Shown here piece after piece: positions 24,925-33,910 of a stretch of 64,000 bases of DNA; positions within the stretch are counted from its first letter, which is position 1; each line of letters begins with the position of its first letter. A program made the position numbers and the translations under genes. A model generated the notes under the pieces. That model had not been told where the DNA came from and searched no databases. It saw only the letters and a program-made list of their open reading frames with translations. The stretch comes from Anaerolineales bacterium (GTDB lineage: Bacteria > Chloroflexota > Anaerolineae > Anaerolineales > Villigracilaceae), in assembly GCA_020634895.1 (NCBI GenBank), contig JACKAV010000001.1, forward strand, positions 248,001 to 312,000, in the 5' to 3' direction.

Positions 24925-25911
24925 ATGACTATAATGAAAAATCAGGAAAAACCAGATATCCTGGTGGTGGATCAACTCGTTAAATATTTTCCGGTTCGTT
25001 CCGGTATTTTTCAACGCGTGACCGACTGGGTGCAGGCGGTGGACAAGGTCAGTTTCGCGGTGAAAAAGGGCGAAACGCTCGGCATGGTTGGGGAATCTGG
25101 CTGCGGCAAGACGACGGTTGGTCGCACATTACTTCGATTGGTTGAACCTACATCAGGGAGTGTTACTTTTGAGGGGAGGGATGTTTTGAAGATGGGCGCG
25201 CGTGAGCTTAAACCCTTGCGGCGTGATATGCAGATCATCTTTCAAGACCCTTATGCTTCACTGAATCCTCGTATGCCAATCGGTGAATCTGTCATGGAAG
25301 GGCTGCAGATCCACAATATTGGAAGCCCCAAGGAACGTTGGGATATTGCCATCAACATGCTTAAAAAGGTCGGCTTGGAAGAGTATCATGCCCGTCGTTA
25401 CCCGCATGAATTTTCCGGCGGGCAGCGTCAACGTATCGGCATCGCCCGAGCTTTGGCATTAAATCCCAAATTCATCGTTTGTGATGAGCCGGTCTCTGCT
25501 CTTGATGTCTCCATCCAATCGCAGGTGCTGAACATCCTGAAGGACCTCCAGTCGGAATTTGGTCTCACGTATCTGTTCATCGCCCATAATCTCAGTGTTG
25601 TGGAGCATATCTCCGACCGCGTGGCAGTGATGTATCTCGGCAAAATGGTGGAATTGACCGACCGCGAATCGCTTTATCGTGAACCGCTTCACCCCTACAC
25701 CAAGGCATTGCTTTCGGCGATTCCCGTGGCGCATCCGGAACAAAAGCGCGAACGGACCATCCTTAAAGGGGATGTTCCCAGCCCATTGAACCCGCCCAGC
25801 GGATGCCGTTTCCATACGCGGTGCCCGATCGCAGTGGATAAATGTTCACAGGAAGAACCGGAATTCAAAGAGATCCGTCCTGGGCATTGGGTGGCATGCT
25901 GGCTGGCATAA
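24925..25911 (+). CDS. ABC transporter ATPase, DppF type (second set)
   Basis: A 328-residue partner ATPase. It opens with the DppF-type QLVKYFPVRSGIFQRVTDWV, then Walker A GESGCGKTT, Q loop IFQDPYASLNPRMP, signature FSGGQRQRIGIARAL, Walker B FIVCDEPVSALD, switch His in LFIAHNLSVV, and Cys tail CRFHTRCPIAVDKC. The start is uncertain: ATG 24925 or 24934. A longer in-frame reading from 24853 would overlap the previous gene heavily and is unlikely. A terminator follows, so this pair is a separate transcription unit from the first set. Confidence 0.9.
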   Translation: MTIMKNQEKPDILVVDQLVKYFPVRSGIFQRVTDWVQAVDKVSFAVKKGETLGMVGESGCGKTTVGRTLLRLVEPTSGSVTFEGRDVLKMGARELKPLRRDMQIIFQDPYASLNPRMPIGESVMEGLQIHNIGSPKERWDIAINMLKKVGLEEYHARRYPHEFSGGQRQRIGIARALALNPKFIVCDEPVSALDVSIQSQVLNILKDLQSEFGLTYLFIAHNLSVVEHISDRVAVMYLGKMVELTDRESLYREPLHPYTKALLSAIPVAHPEQKRERTILKGDVPSPLNPPSGCRFHTRCPIAVDKCSQEEPEFKEIRPGHWVACWLA

Positions 25912-25917
25912 CAGGAT

Positions 25918-25947
25918 AAAAAGAGACCGCAGCGCGGTCTCTTTTTT
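25918..25947 (+). terminator. Terminator after the second ATPase pair
   Basis: AGAGACCGC-AGC-GCGGTCTCT (25922-25942) flanked by A and T runs. Confidence 0.88.
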
Positions 25948-25965
25948 ACTGAATGGGATAGTGGT

Positions 25966-25971
25966 TATAAT
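25966..25971 (+). promoter_or_regulatory. -10 box of the second binding-protein gene
   Basis: TATAAT at 25966-25971, about 35 nt before the ATG at 26006. The -35 is not obvious. Confidence 0.5.
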
Positions 25972-26005
25972 TGCCAAATCCTCTGAAGCCATACAGGCAG
26001 AAAAC

Positions 26006-27931
26006 ATGAAAAATAAACTTATCCCTTACCTGCTCGCTCTCGCTATTTTTATTATCCCCGCCTGTCTGGGAACCCCTGCGCCAACAGAAACTCCAACACC
26101 AACCATCGAGGAAACGGAGGTTGCCCCAACAGAGGAGATAATTTCGCAGACAGGCATCACAGTGTGCATGGGGCAGGAACCCAATACCCTTTACCCGTTT
26201 GGCGAATTGAACCCTGCCGCGCGCAGCGTTCTGGCAGCGGTTTTTGACGGACCCATAGATCATAGTTCATATGAATATCAACCTGTAATCCTGACGCAAC
26301 TTCCGTCTCTTGATAATGGAGATGCGCAGATCGTCACTGTCAAAGTGGATGACGGCGATCAACTTGTGGATGCAGATGGAAATCTCACTCAATTGAAAGT
26401 GGGGATGAGTGTCCGCCCCGCAGGTTGTCGCAGCGATGATTGTGCCATTACATACAACGGCGAATCCGCGATCGAAATGGATCAGATGATCGTTACGTTC
26501 CGCCTGCGTCCCGATCTGACCTGGTCCGATGGTACGCCTCTTACCGCGGATGATTCGATCTATTCCTTTGAACTTCAAAAGGAAGCGGGTATCAATTCAT
26601 ACCTCACCCAGCATACGCAAACCTACGAAGCAGCCGATGAGTTAACCGTTCAATGGTTTGGTATGCCTGGTTATATCGATTCGACCTATTTCCTGAACTT
26701 TTGGCAGCCTGCTCCAAAACACGTTTGGGGCGAATTCCCCGCCGACCAGTTGCCCGAAGTCGACCTGTCATCGCGCACTCCAATAGGATGGGGTCCCTTC
26801 ATGGTCAATGAGTGGATTCCAGGTGAGAAGATTACGCTTGAAAAGAATCCATATTATTATCGGGCTCGGGATGGATACCCAAAGATCGAAAGCATTCAAT
26901 TCCGCTTCATTCCGGACCCGGATGTGGCTCTCAGCGAATTAATTGCCGGTCGCTGTGACCTGATCGACCCTACCATCAATCTTGAGAATCAAGTGGGTTT
27001 GTTACAGGAAATGCAAACAGCCGGGGAAGCAAACATGTATGTCACAACCGGCTTGAGCATGGAGTGGCTTGGTTTGGGCATCGTGCCTGCTTCCTATGAC
27101 AACGGCTACGATATCCAAAAAGACCGGCAGGATATTTTTGCGGATACCTATACGCGTCAGGCGATTGCCTACTGTATCGACCGGCAAACGATCGTATCCA
27201 ATGTTCTGCACGGATTGACCGATATACCGACAACATACCTTCCGTCCAACCATCCGGCATTCGATACGAATATTTCTGTTATCCCATTCGACCCGGAGAT
27301 CGGCATTTCCCTTCTGGAACAGGCTGGCTGGCAGGACTCAGATGATGATCCGTCCACGCCGCGCCGTGCAATCAATACCCGCAATGTTGCTTACAACACG
27401 CAGTTGATCCTCGATTACAAAACAACATCTACTACCCAGCGCAGACAGATTGCAGCCATCCTTGAAAGTTCCCTTGCGGAATGCGGCATTGGGCTGAATG
27501 TCGAATTTCTCTCGCCGAACGATCTCTATGCCCCCGGTCCGGGCGGACCGTTATTTGGACGTCAATTTGACCTCGCGGAATATGCTCTTGGCACGGAAGG
27601 CATCGAACCGCCTTGTACCTGGTTCGAAAGCGACGGTATCCCGACCGAAGAAAATTCCTGGTCTGGCGCGAATATTACCGGTTTTCACGATGATGATTAT
27701 GACGCGGCGTGCCGGTCTGCTCGCGCGAGTATGAAAGACGATAACGCATATCTTACGGAATATCGTCAAACTCAGATCATCATGTCGGAAAAACTACCAG
27801 CCATTCCGTTATTCTCACGTTTGCGCATTGCGGCTTCACGCCCTGACCTTTGCGGGTTTGCGCTTGACCCAACCTCTGAAATTCTTTGGGATGTCGAATC
27901 CATTGCGGTGGGTGAGACCTGTCAAAATTGA
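26006..27931 (+). CDS. ABC substrate-binding lipoprotein, SBP_bac_5, normal domain order
   Basis: A 641-residue lipoprotein. The signal peptide ends IIPACLG, and a Thr/Pro/Glu-rich linker (TETPTPTIEETEVAPTEE) follows. The family 5 fold appears in the usual order: VCMGQEPNTLYPFGELNPA, DLTWSDGTPLTADDSIYSFE, then GWGPFMVNEWIPGEKITLEK, IAGRCDLIDPT and YTRQAIAYCIDRQTIV. An unusual insert (DGDQLVDADGNLTQLKVGMS, CRSDDC) sits in the first lobe. The ATG at 26006 opens a typical signal peptide; an upstream in-frame start is less likely. It probably serves a Dpp/Opp-type importer, perhaps with the ATPases just upstream. Confidence 0.9.
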   Translation: MKNKLIPYLLALAIFIIPACLGTPAPTETPTPTIEETEVAPTEEIISQTGITVCMGQEPNTLYPFGELNPAARSVLAAVFDGPIDHSSYEYQPVILTQLPSLDNGDAQIVTVKVDDGDQLVDADGNLTQLKVGMSVRPAGCRSDDCAITYNGESAIEMDQMIVTFRLRPDLTWSDGTPLTADDSIYSFELQKEAGINSYLTQHTQTYEAADELTVQWFGMPGYIDSTYFLNFWQPAPKHVWGEFPADQLPEVDLSSRTPIGWGPFMVNEWIPGEKITLEKNPYYYRARDGYPKIESIQFRFIPDPDVALSELIAGRCDLIDPTINLENQVGLLQEMQTAGEANMYVTTGLSMEWLGLGIVPASYDNGYDIQKDRQDIFADTYTRQAIAYCIDRQTIVSNVLHGLTDIPTTYLPSNHPAFDTNISVIPFDPEIGISLLEQAGWQDSDDDPSTPRRAINTRNVAYNTQLILDYKTTSTTQRRQIAAILESSLAECGIGLNVEFLSPNDLYAPGPGGPLFGRQFDLAEYALGTEGIEPPCTWFESDGIPTEENSWSGANITGFHDDDYDAACRSARASMKDDNAYLTEYRQTQIIMSEKLPAIPLFSRLRIAASRPDLCGFALDPTSEILWDVESIAVGETCQN

Positions 27932-27956
27932 ATAGAGGCGAGCGCTTGAACTTTGC

Positions 27957-27962
27957 TATAAT
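27957..27962 (+). promoter_or_regulatory. -10 box upstream of the receiver-domain gene
   Basis: Extended -10 TGCTATAAT, with TATAAT at 27957-27962, leaving a leader of about 90 nt before the ATG at 28059. A clear -35 is not seen. AAGGAG at about 27975 is too far upstream to serve that ATG. Confidence 0.45.
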
Positions 27963-28058
27963 CCAAATATTATTAAGGAGTTCAAATCAATCTCATTAAT
28001 GGATTTGAATCCTGGAAATTCATTATTGATCCCCTGTGTACAGGAGTAGTTTGGCATA

Positions 28059-29135
28059 ATGCGTAATCTTTTGCTTGTTGACGATCAACGCGATATCCTT
28101 CGTCTATTGCATTCCACGTTGGATACGCTCAATAATGAGGATATTAAGATATATGAAGCCCAGTCTGGGGAAGAGGCGCTGCTGGAGTCTTCACGCGAAA
28201 AGATCGACATGCTGATTACAGACTACAAATTACCCGGAATGAGCGGTGTGGAATTGATGCATAAAGTCCGGGCGCGTCACTCAGATGTGAAAGTGATCTT
28301 CATCACCGGCATGACCGAGCGAAAGATGCGCGATGAGATGCTCAACACCGGCGCCTTTGCGATCTTCGACAAACCGATTCCCATGGCAGATTTTCTGGAC
28401 GCCGTGGAACGGGGACTCGGGCTCGTGCAAACCATCTTCCCGCCGGAAGTCAATGTTTCATCGGAAGTAAGCAGCGAGACTCATACCAGACTTTCAGACC
28501 TGATCGCCAACTTCAGGCAGGATTACAACGCCGATGCGGTTTTCCTGCTCAACGATCGCGGATTGATCAACGCCCGCACGGGGAATCTGCACGACCCCAG
28601 CATGGAAGTTTCATTGATCTCAACATTGATGGCGATCCACAATACCAGTATGAAGGTAGCCCGCCTTAATCATCAGGAGACGATAGAGTCTTATCACGTT
28701 TTCGATGGGGGAGACCATGATCTGTTATTCATTCCCGTCACACCTTTATATGCGCTTCTTGTAGCCGGTAAAGGGTTGGCGGATGAAGACCAGATTCTCG
28801 ATACTGTACGAGGTCTACTTTCCCTGCGGTTACAGGTCGAGAAGTCGCTTACTTCCATGGGCGTGACCGGAGAATTGAAATTCAAGTCTGCTCCGGCAGC
28901 GGCGCCTCCCGTTCAGGTTCCGCCAAAGAAGACAACGGATCGGCTTGCCAAAGCGACACCAGCACCCGAAATGGAAGCGCTGCTTACGCAGGCGGCGGGA
29001 GAAAAGAAACAGGAAAATTCCACCGACGACTTCTGGGACGAAGCAGCTGAGGACATGGGCAAGAAATCCAGTAACCCTGAAGTGATCTCTTTGGAAGAGG
29101 CGAAGAAGCTCGGTATTATTTCCAGTGAAAAATGA
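28059..29135 (+). CDS. Receiver-domain protein with roadblock/LC7-like domain
   Basis: A 358-residue cytoplasmic protein without a DNA-binding domain. Residues 1-125 are a CheY-like receiver: LLLVDDQRDILR, phosphoacceptor Asp in MLITDYKLPGMSG, Thr in VIFITGMTE and Lys in AIFDKPIPMADF. Residues about 150-265 have the alternating helix/strand pattern of a roadblock/LC7 or longin-type domain (ADAVFLLNDRGLINARTG, HDLLFIPVTPLYALLVAGKG). The C-terminal 90 residues are Pro/Ala/Lys/Glu-rich and probably disordered. It may couple two-component signalling to a small GTPase-like switch; the second domain is inferred from pattern only. Confidence 0.82.
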   Translation: MRNLLLVDDQRDILRLLHSTLDTLNNEDIKIYEAQSGEEALLESSREKIDMLITDYKLPGMSGVELMHKVRARHSDVKVIFITGMTERKMRDEMLNTGAFAIFDKPIPMADFLDAVERGLGLVQTIFPPEVNVSSEVSSETHTRLSDLIANFRQDYNADAVFLLNDRGLINARTGNLHDPSMEVSLISTLMAIHNTSMKVARLNHQETIESYHVFDGGDHDLLFIPVTPLYALLVAGKGLADEDQILDTVRGLLSLRLQVEKSLTSMGVTGELKFKSAPAAAPPVQVPPKKTTDRLAKATPAPEMEALLTQAAGEKKQENSTDDFWDEAAEDMGKKSSNPEVISLEEAKKLGIISSEK

Positions 29136-29160
29136 AATTGTGATACAATCTTGCGCGCAC

Positions 29161-29234
29161 TGGGGCATGGTGCAATGGCAGCACACCAGCCTTTGGAGCT
29201 GTGGATCTTGGTTCGAATCCAGGTGCCCCAGCCA
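29161..29234 (+). tRNA. tRNA-Gln (anticodon TTG), CCA encoded
   Basis: Full cloverleaf: acceptor TGGGGCA with TGCCCCA, D stem GTGC/GCAC, anticodon loop CTTTGGA giving anticodon TTG, T arm CTTGG-TTCGAAT-CCAGG, discriminator G and encoded CCA. The outer anticodon-stem pair is a C/T mismatch. TACAAT at 29144-29149 is a likely -10 box. Confidence 0.95.
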
Positions 29235-29328
29235 TTGATGTCCTTAAATGGACAATTTTTTTCAAACGGGATTTGCAGCGGAGCAACGTACTTACCGCGC
29301 AAATCCTGTTTTCATCTGAGGTGACTGA

Positions 29329-30693
29329 ATGAAAATTACCGCCGTCCTTCTTGCCGCAGGTCAGGGCACTCGTATGAAATCCTCCCTGCCCAAGGTCCTT
29401 CATCCCGTTGCAGGCAGACCGATGATCTGGCATGCTTTGCAGGCGATACAGCAATCTACTACCGAAAAGCCTGTGGTGGTGGTCGGGCATGGCGCGGAAG
29501 AGGTGACTCAATATCTTGGTGACTCAGCCCAGACCGTTTTACAGGAACCACAACTGGGTACAGGTCACGCCGTAATGCAGGCAGAAGCTTTATTGAAAGG
29601 CAAGACAGATTTGGTCGTTGTCTGTTATGCCGATATGCCTCTGATGCGCGGCGAGACACTTCAGAAACTTGTTGAAACGCAAAAGCAGAACAAAGGTCCG
29701 ATCTCGATGCTGACGGTGGTGTCGGGCGATCCGCGCGGGTTTGGTCGCATTATCCGCAAGGACGATGGCACAGTCAAAGCCATCGTTGAGGAATACGTCG
29801 CGACGCCCGAGCAGTTACAGGTCAAGGAATTGAACGTGGGCGGTTATTGTTTCGATGCGAACTGGTTGTGGGACGCTTTGCATCGCATTCCCAAGAATCC
29901 CAAAAAGGGTGAATACTATCTGACAGATACGGTCGAGCTTGCGTCGGCGGATGGACTACCGGTACATGCAACTGTCATGGACGATGTGGAAGAGACCATT
30001 GGCGTCAACACGCGGGTGCATCTTTCTGAGGTGGAAGCTGCCATGCGCAGGCGCATCAACCAGACACATATGATGAACGGTGTGACCATGATCGACCCTG
30101 CTTCCGTTTATATCGAAGCGGATGTGAAGATCGGCAGGGATACGGTCATCATGCCGAACACATATCTTTTCGGGAATACCGAGATCGGCGAAGGCAATGT
30201 GCTCGGACCCAATACCATCATCCGCGATACTCGCGTCGGAAATGGATGCAAAGTCCTTGCATCTTCGCTTGAGGGAGCTATCCTTGAAAATGACGTGGAT
30301 ATGGGTCCCTTTGCGCGGCTGCGAAAAGGCGCGCATTTGGGCAATCATGTTCACATGGGCAATTTCGGTGAGGTGAAGGATTCTTATCTGGCGGATGGCG
30401 TCAAGATGGGGCACTTCTCCTACATTGGCAACGCGCAGGTCGGCGCAAACACAAATATCGGCGCCGGGACGATCACCTGTAATTATGACGGTGAGAAGAA
30501 ACACGCCACCGAAATCGGCGAGGATGTGTTCATCGGCTCGGATACAATGTTGGTTGCTCCTGTTAAACTTGGGGCTGGAGCCCGTACCGGAGCTGGAGCC
30601 GTGGTAACAAAGAACATTGCGGAAGATACGTTAGCCGTTGGAATGCCCGCCCGCTCGATCCGGAAGGTTGAGCGAAAACCAAAAAAGAAGTAG
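29329..30693 (+). CDS. glmU: Bifunctional GlmU: N-acetylglucosamine-1-P uridylyltransferase / glucosamine-1-P acetyltransferase
   Basis: A 454-residue enzyme making UDP-GlcNAc, the precursor of peptidoglycan and other envelope glycans. The N-terminal pyrophosphorylase domain shows LAAGQGTRMKSSLPKVLHP, LGTGHAVMQAE and CYADMPLM. The C-terminal left-handed beta-helix has many hexapeptide repeats (VIMPNTYLFGNTEIGEGNVL) and the acetyltransferase segment GAGTITCNYDGEKKH. Length matches the family. AGGTGA lies 4 nt upstream of the ATG. It starts a unit with cdd and recO. Confidence 0.96.
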   Translation: MKITAVLLAAGQGTRMKSSLPKVLHPVAGRPMIWHALQAIQQSTTEKPVVVVGHGAEEVTQYLGDSAQTVLQEPQLGTGHAVMQAEALLKGKTDLVVVCYADMPLMRGETLQKLVETQKQNKGPISMLTVVSGDPRGFGRIIRKDDGTVKAIVEEYVATPEQLQVKELNVGGYCFDANWLWDALHRIPKNPKKGEYYLTDTVELASADGLPVHATVMDDVEETIGVNTRVHLSEVEAAMRRRINQTHMMNGVTMIDPASVYIEADVKIGRDTVIMPNTYLFGNTEIGEGNVLGPNTIIRDTRVGNGCKVLASSLEGAILENDVDMGPFARLRKGAHLGNHVHMGNFGEVKDSYLADGVKMGHFSYIGNAQVGANTNIGAGTITCNYDGEKKHATEIGEDVFIGSDTMLVAPVKLGAGARTGAGAVVTKNIAEDTLAVGMPARSIRKVERKPKKK

Positions 30694-30701
30694 GAATTCA
30701 T

Positions 30702-31115
30702 ATGGTGATCACACAGGAAGAGAAGCAATCCCTTATCGATCTTGCGAATGAAGCGCGCCGCAAGGCGTATGTGCCGTATTCGAAATATCCTGTTGGCGCG
30801 GCGCTGCGGACAAAGACCGGGCGCATTTACACCGGTGTGAATATTGAGAATGCCGCTTATCCCCAGACCATGTGCGCCGAACGTGTAGCCATTTTCAAGG
30901 CTGTTTCCGAAGGCGAAACGGAGTTCGAAGTCATTGCCGTGGTGACGAACAACGGTGGCTCTCCCTGCGGCGGATGCAGGCAGGTGATGGCGGAATTTGG
31001 TCTTGATGCCGTTGTATTGTTCGGGAATGGACAGGGCGAGTTGGTGAAGGAAACGACCGTCAATGAACTTCTCCCTGAAGCATTCACGCCGAAACATTTG
31101 GTTACGGACAGTTAA
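30702..31115 (+). CDS. cdd: Cytidine deaminase
   Basis: A 137-residue homotetrameric-type cytidine deaminase for pyrimidine salvage. The zinc-binding and catalytic motifs are CAERVAI (Cys and Glu) and PCGGCRQVM (two Cys). VPYSKYPVGAALRTK and GVNIENAAYP form the substrate pocket. It is 8 nt downstream of glmU in the same direction and ends 36 nt before recO. Confidence 0.95.
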   Translation: MVITQEEKQSLIDLANEARRKAYVPYSKYPVGAALRTKTGRIYTGVNIENAAYPQTMCAERVAIFKAVSEGETEFEVIAVVTNNGGSPCGGCRQVMAEFGLDAVVLFGNGQGELVKETTVNELLPEAFTPKHLVTDS

Positions 31116-31151
31116 CAAACAGGGTAGTCATACTCTGTTCGTTATTTGCTT

Positions 31152-31910
31152 ATGACGGATTTCCGCTCCTTCCGCGCTTCTGCGATCGTACTGCGTCATG
31201 CCGATTGGGGGGAGGCAGACCGTCTGCTCACGCTCTTTACCCGTGAGCAGGGCATGGTGCGCGCAATTGCCAAGGGAGCGAGGAAAGTCACTTCACGCAA
31301 GGCGGGACATTTACAGCCGTTTACTTATATCTCTGTACAACTTGCCAGGGGACGTGATCTGCTGATCGTTACACAAGTGGAGACGCTCAACGCGTTCCTT
31401 CCGCTGCACGATGACTTGATGAAGACTGGTTATGCCGCTTATGTAGTGGAACTGCTTCTGCGGTTTTCCTATGAAGATGAAGGCGCGAATCCGTCGCTGT
31501 TTCGTCTGCTTCTGGATACGCTCGAACGCCTTGAAAAAGAGCCGGATGCATGGCTGCCGGTCCGTTATTATGAAATGAGGTTTCTCGACGCAGTGGGTTT
31601 TCGTCCGCAACTATTCGAATGTGCGAATTGTGGACGGGAGATTCTGCCGGAAGATCAGTTCTTCTCCTATATGGCGGGCGGAGCGATCTGTCCGCGCTGC
31701 GGCGAGGGATTACAGAAACTGCCAAAAATCTCATTGGAGACGCTCAAATATTTGCGCCACTTCCAACGCTCCAGTTATAGAGACGCCTCACGCGCACGAC
31801 CCAGCCCCGAGGTCCAGAAAGAGGCGGAATCTCTGATGCAGGGTTATTTTACTTATCTGTTGGAGCGCGAATTGAATACCCCCGGTTTCTTAAAAAGGGT
31901 CAGATCATAG
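31152..31910 (+). CDS. recO: DNA repair protein RecO
   Basis: A 252-residue recombination mediator that helps load RecA on single-stranded DNA in the RecF pathway. The N-terminal OB fold reads FRASAIVLRHADWGEADRLL, TREQGMVRAIAKGARK and LQPFTYISVQLARG. A helical domain with a zinc site follows: CANCGRE and CPRCGEG. The start is taken as ATG 31152; an in-frame TTG lies two codons upstream. No ribosome-binding site is visible. Confidence 0.93.
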   Translation: MTDFRSFRASAIVLRHADWGEADRLLTLFTREQGMVRAIAKGARKVTSRKAGHLQPFTYISVQLARGRDLLIVTQVETLNAFLPLHDDLMKTGYAAYVVELLLRFSYEDEGANPSLFRLLLDTLERLEKEPDAWLPVRYYEMRFLDAVGFRPQLFECANCGREILPEDQFFSYMAGGAICPRCGEGLQKLPKISLETLKYLRHFQRSSYRDASRARPSPEVQKEAESLMQGYFTYLLERELNTPGFLKRVRS

Positions 31911-31942
31911 AACAAGGCAGCTATCGGCTGCCTTGTTTTTTT
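31911..31942. terminator. Terminator between convergent recO and PHP genes
   Basis: ACAAGGCAGC-TATCG-GCTGCCTTGT followed by T8; it lies over the end of the convergent gene. Confidence 0.88.
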
Positions 31943-32703
31943 CTTCCTCGTTTTTGAACTTTTTGTATCATCGAGTCGCTGAGTTGTTTTGTATTGATGG
32001 GGGAGTTGCGCGATGATGCATCGGAAGCAAACCCAAACTTTCGCATCGTGATGCGGCGCATCCAACTCAAGACAGCGATTGCTGAAGATTCTCCCTCGTA
32101 AGGGATGGGAACAGTGGTGTTATTTTCCAATGCGTTGCGCAGGTCCTGGGCTGTCCTGCCGGGAAACTCCGTGCGCCCCGCTCCAACCGCCCAATAGATG
32201 TGAGCGTCGCTGGATGCGATCTTTGCGAATGGCAGGAACACAGCCAGCTTTTGCGCGATCCTGTCGAAATTCTGCGTTCCCATATTGTGCGTTTCGATGC
32301 CCTTCAACGGACCTTTTGCGAACGGGTTCGTCAATGCGCCGAGCACAGCTTCCATGGAGAGGCTGTTCGGAAGTCCGTTGAACGGATGCGGCGCAACTGC
32401 AATGCCGCCCTGTTTGCCGATGTGTATAAGCGTATCGATCATCGACATCCCGGCAGGTGGAAGCGTCTTGATATACAGCGCCACAAGATGACCATCACTG
32501 GTACTGACTTCAGCGCCGGTAACGACTTCAACGCCGTATTTGGGAGCAAGTTGCTGCGCTTCGAGTGAGCCCCGTATCTCATCGTGGTCCGTGATCGCGA
32601 TCACGTCCAGGTGAACATCAGCGGCTTGCTTGAGAATTGCTCGCACGGTGGTGGTTGCATCGGGGGAGTAGATGGAATGGATGTGGAGGTCTGCGGTGCC
32701 CAT
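31921..32703 (-). CDS. PHP-domain metal-dependent phosphoesterase
   Basis: A 260-residue protein of the PHP (polymerase and histidinol phosphatase) family. The metal-binding motifs are ADLHIHSIYSPD, AITDHDEIRGS, GAEVST, VAPHPFNG and IASSDAHI. Likely a phosphoesterase acting on nucleotides or phosphorylated metabolites, similar to TrpH/YciV-like proteins. The C-terminal 50 residues are basic and low-complexity (KVQKRGRKKQGSR). Its start is 20 nt downstream of the flavoprotein stop, so both are likely in one operon. Confidence 0.87.
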   Translation of the reverse strand: MGTADLHIHSIYSPDATTTVRAILKQAADVHLDVIAITDHDEIRGSLEAQQLAPKYGVEVVTGAEVSTSDGHLVALYIKTLPPAGMSMIDTLIHIGKQGGIAVAPHPFNGLPNSLSMEAVLGALTNPFAKGPLKGIETHNMGTQNFDRIAQKLAVFLPFAKIASSDAHIYWAVGAGRTEFPGRTAQDLRNALENNTTVPIPYEGESSAIAVLSWMRRITMRKFGFASDASSRNSPINTKQLSDSMIQKVQKRGRKKQGSR

Positions 32704-32722
32704 GCTTCTTTCACTTTCATTA

Positions 32723-33898
32723 TTATGTTCGAACGTCTTTTTTACTCCAATTCAGCACAAATGTCCATGCAATAAAAAGCACGATTGGTTTTAAGATGCG
32801 CCAAAGCAGGAATTGGAACCAGCGCCACTTGAAGGCATAGATGATCTGCGCGATGAGCCACCGTGCGAAAAGGGTTTGACCCAATCCGCTTCTTGCCAGC
32901 CGACGCTTGTATCTGCGAAATGAAAATTCGCCACGCCGATACGACTCTGCGATCTCCTGCGCCGCGATATTTCCATATCCCAACGCCATACTGATGCCTT
33001 CGCCGAAAATGGCGTCCGCGCCGACGGTGTCACCGACCAGCAGTACCCGCGGAACAGACGCCTTATTCTCCGGGCTGTACCAGCGGATTGGGTGACCTTT
33101 GATCTTGTAGTCGTTCAGGTCATAACCCTGACGCCGCATTTCCTCGGCTAGGGGAGTTTTTAATGCGGGGCGTTTTTGGTCTGCAAGTAGATTCGTATCA
33201 TAGACGCCCCAGCAGCGCATGGGTGTACCTTTCACTTGTGTAGGGAAATCCCAAACGTATCCCGCAATATTGTCTGGAACGGCGAAGAAATCAAAAAAAG
33301 AGACTTCTTTTCGCCCGCTTGTATCGGAGAGATACGAATTAGTCATGGGAGTTAACACTTCCAAAACGCGGGCTGTGTAAACGGGTTCATTGGGGAAAAT
33401 GGATCTTCGAGTGATTCCGTTTGAGCCGTCCGCGCCGACAACGATTTGTGCGTGGAGAGTGCCTTCGTTCGTTTCTACGACCACGTCACTTTCGCGCGGT
33501 TGAACACTTTTGACGGTGATTCCCTGCCTGATCTTGATTCCCCGTTCTTCGGCTTTTTGTGCCAGCCAGTGATCGAATTCGTCGCGGCGAATGACGCGGA
33601 TGGCATGACGTTTCGGTACGCGGACGCCCAGTCCTTTTCCGGCGAAATCAAAACGGATGACGCGTGAGTCAACGTGCGGGACTTCGCTCACATCCAAGCC
33701 GAGGTTTTCGAGGAGATTTTCGGCGTCGGCAACCAGTCCACCGGCGCAGAGCTTCAGGCGTGGATAATGTTCCTTTTCGAGAATCAGGATTCGGGGAGTC
33801 AGATGCGGCGCGAACTTGGTCAAATGAAGTGCAGTGGAGAGTCCGCTGGGTCCGCCGCCGATGATCAGAATATCGTGATTGCGCGTGTCTTGTTCCAT
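32723..33898 (-). CDS. FAD-dependent oxidoreductase, geranylgeranyl-reductase family
   Basis: A 391-residue flavoprotein with FAD motifs GGGPSGLSTAL at the N-terminus, VVGADGSNGITRR in the middle and VGDTVGADAIFGEGISMAL near residue 290. The arrangement and the early LKLCAGGL match the geranylgeranyl reductase / menaquinone- or lipid-reductase group (p-hydroxybenzoate hydroxylase fold). The C-terminal region is hydrophobic (YAFKWRWFQFLLWRILKPI...), suggesting membrane attachment. TATAAT ends 6 nt before the ATG without a ribosome-binding site. Exact substrate unknown. Confidence 0.87.
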   Translation of the reverse strand: MEQDTRNHDILIIGGGPSGLSTALHLTKFAPHLTPRILILEKEHYPRLKLCAGGLVADAENLLENLGLDVSEVPHVDSRVIRFDFAGKGLGVRVPKRHAIRVIRRDEFDHWLAQKAEERGIKIRQGITVKSVQPRESDVVVETNEGTLHAQIVVGADGSNGITRRSIFPNEPVYTARVLEVLTPMTNSYLSDTSGRKEVSFFDFFAVPDNIAGYVWDFPTQVKGTPMRCWGVYDTNLLADQKRPALKTPLAEEMRRQGYDLNDYKIKGHPIRWYSPENKASVPRVLLVGDTVGADAIFGEGISMALGYGNIAAQEIAESYRRGEFSFRRYKRRLARSGLGQTLFARWLIAQIIYAFKWRWFQFLLWRILKPIVLFIAWTFVLNWSKKDVRT

Positions 33899-33904
33899 CT
33901 GAAT

Positions 33905-33910
33905 ATTATA
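33905..33910 (-). promoter_or_regulatory. -10 box (TATAAT) of the flavoprotein gene
   Basis: Minus-strand TATAAT, 6 nt before the ATG. TTGTAA (33932-33927) is a possible -35 lying within the upstream terminator hairpin, spacer 16 bp. Confidence 0.55.
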
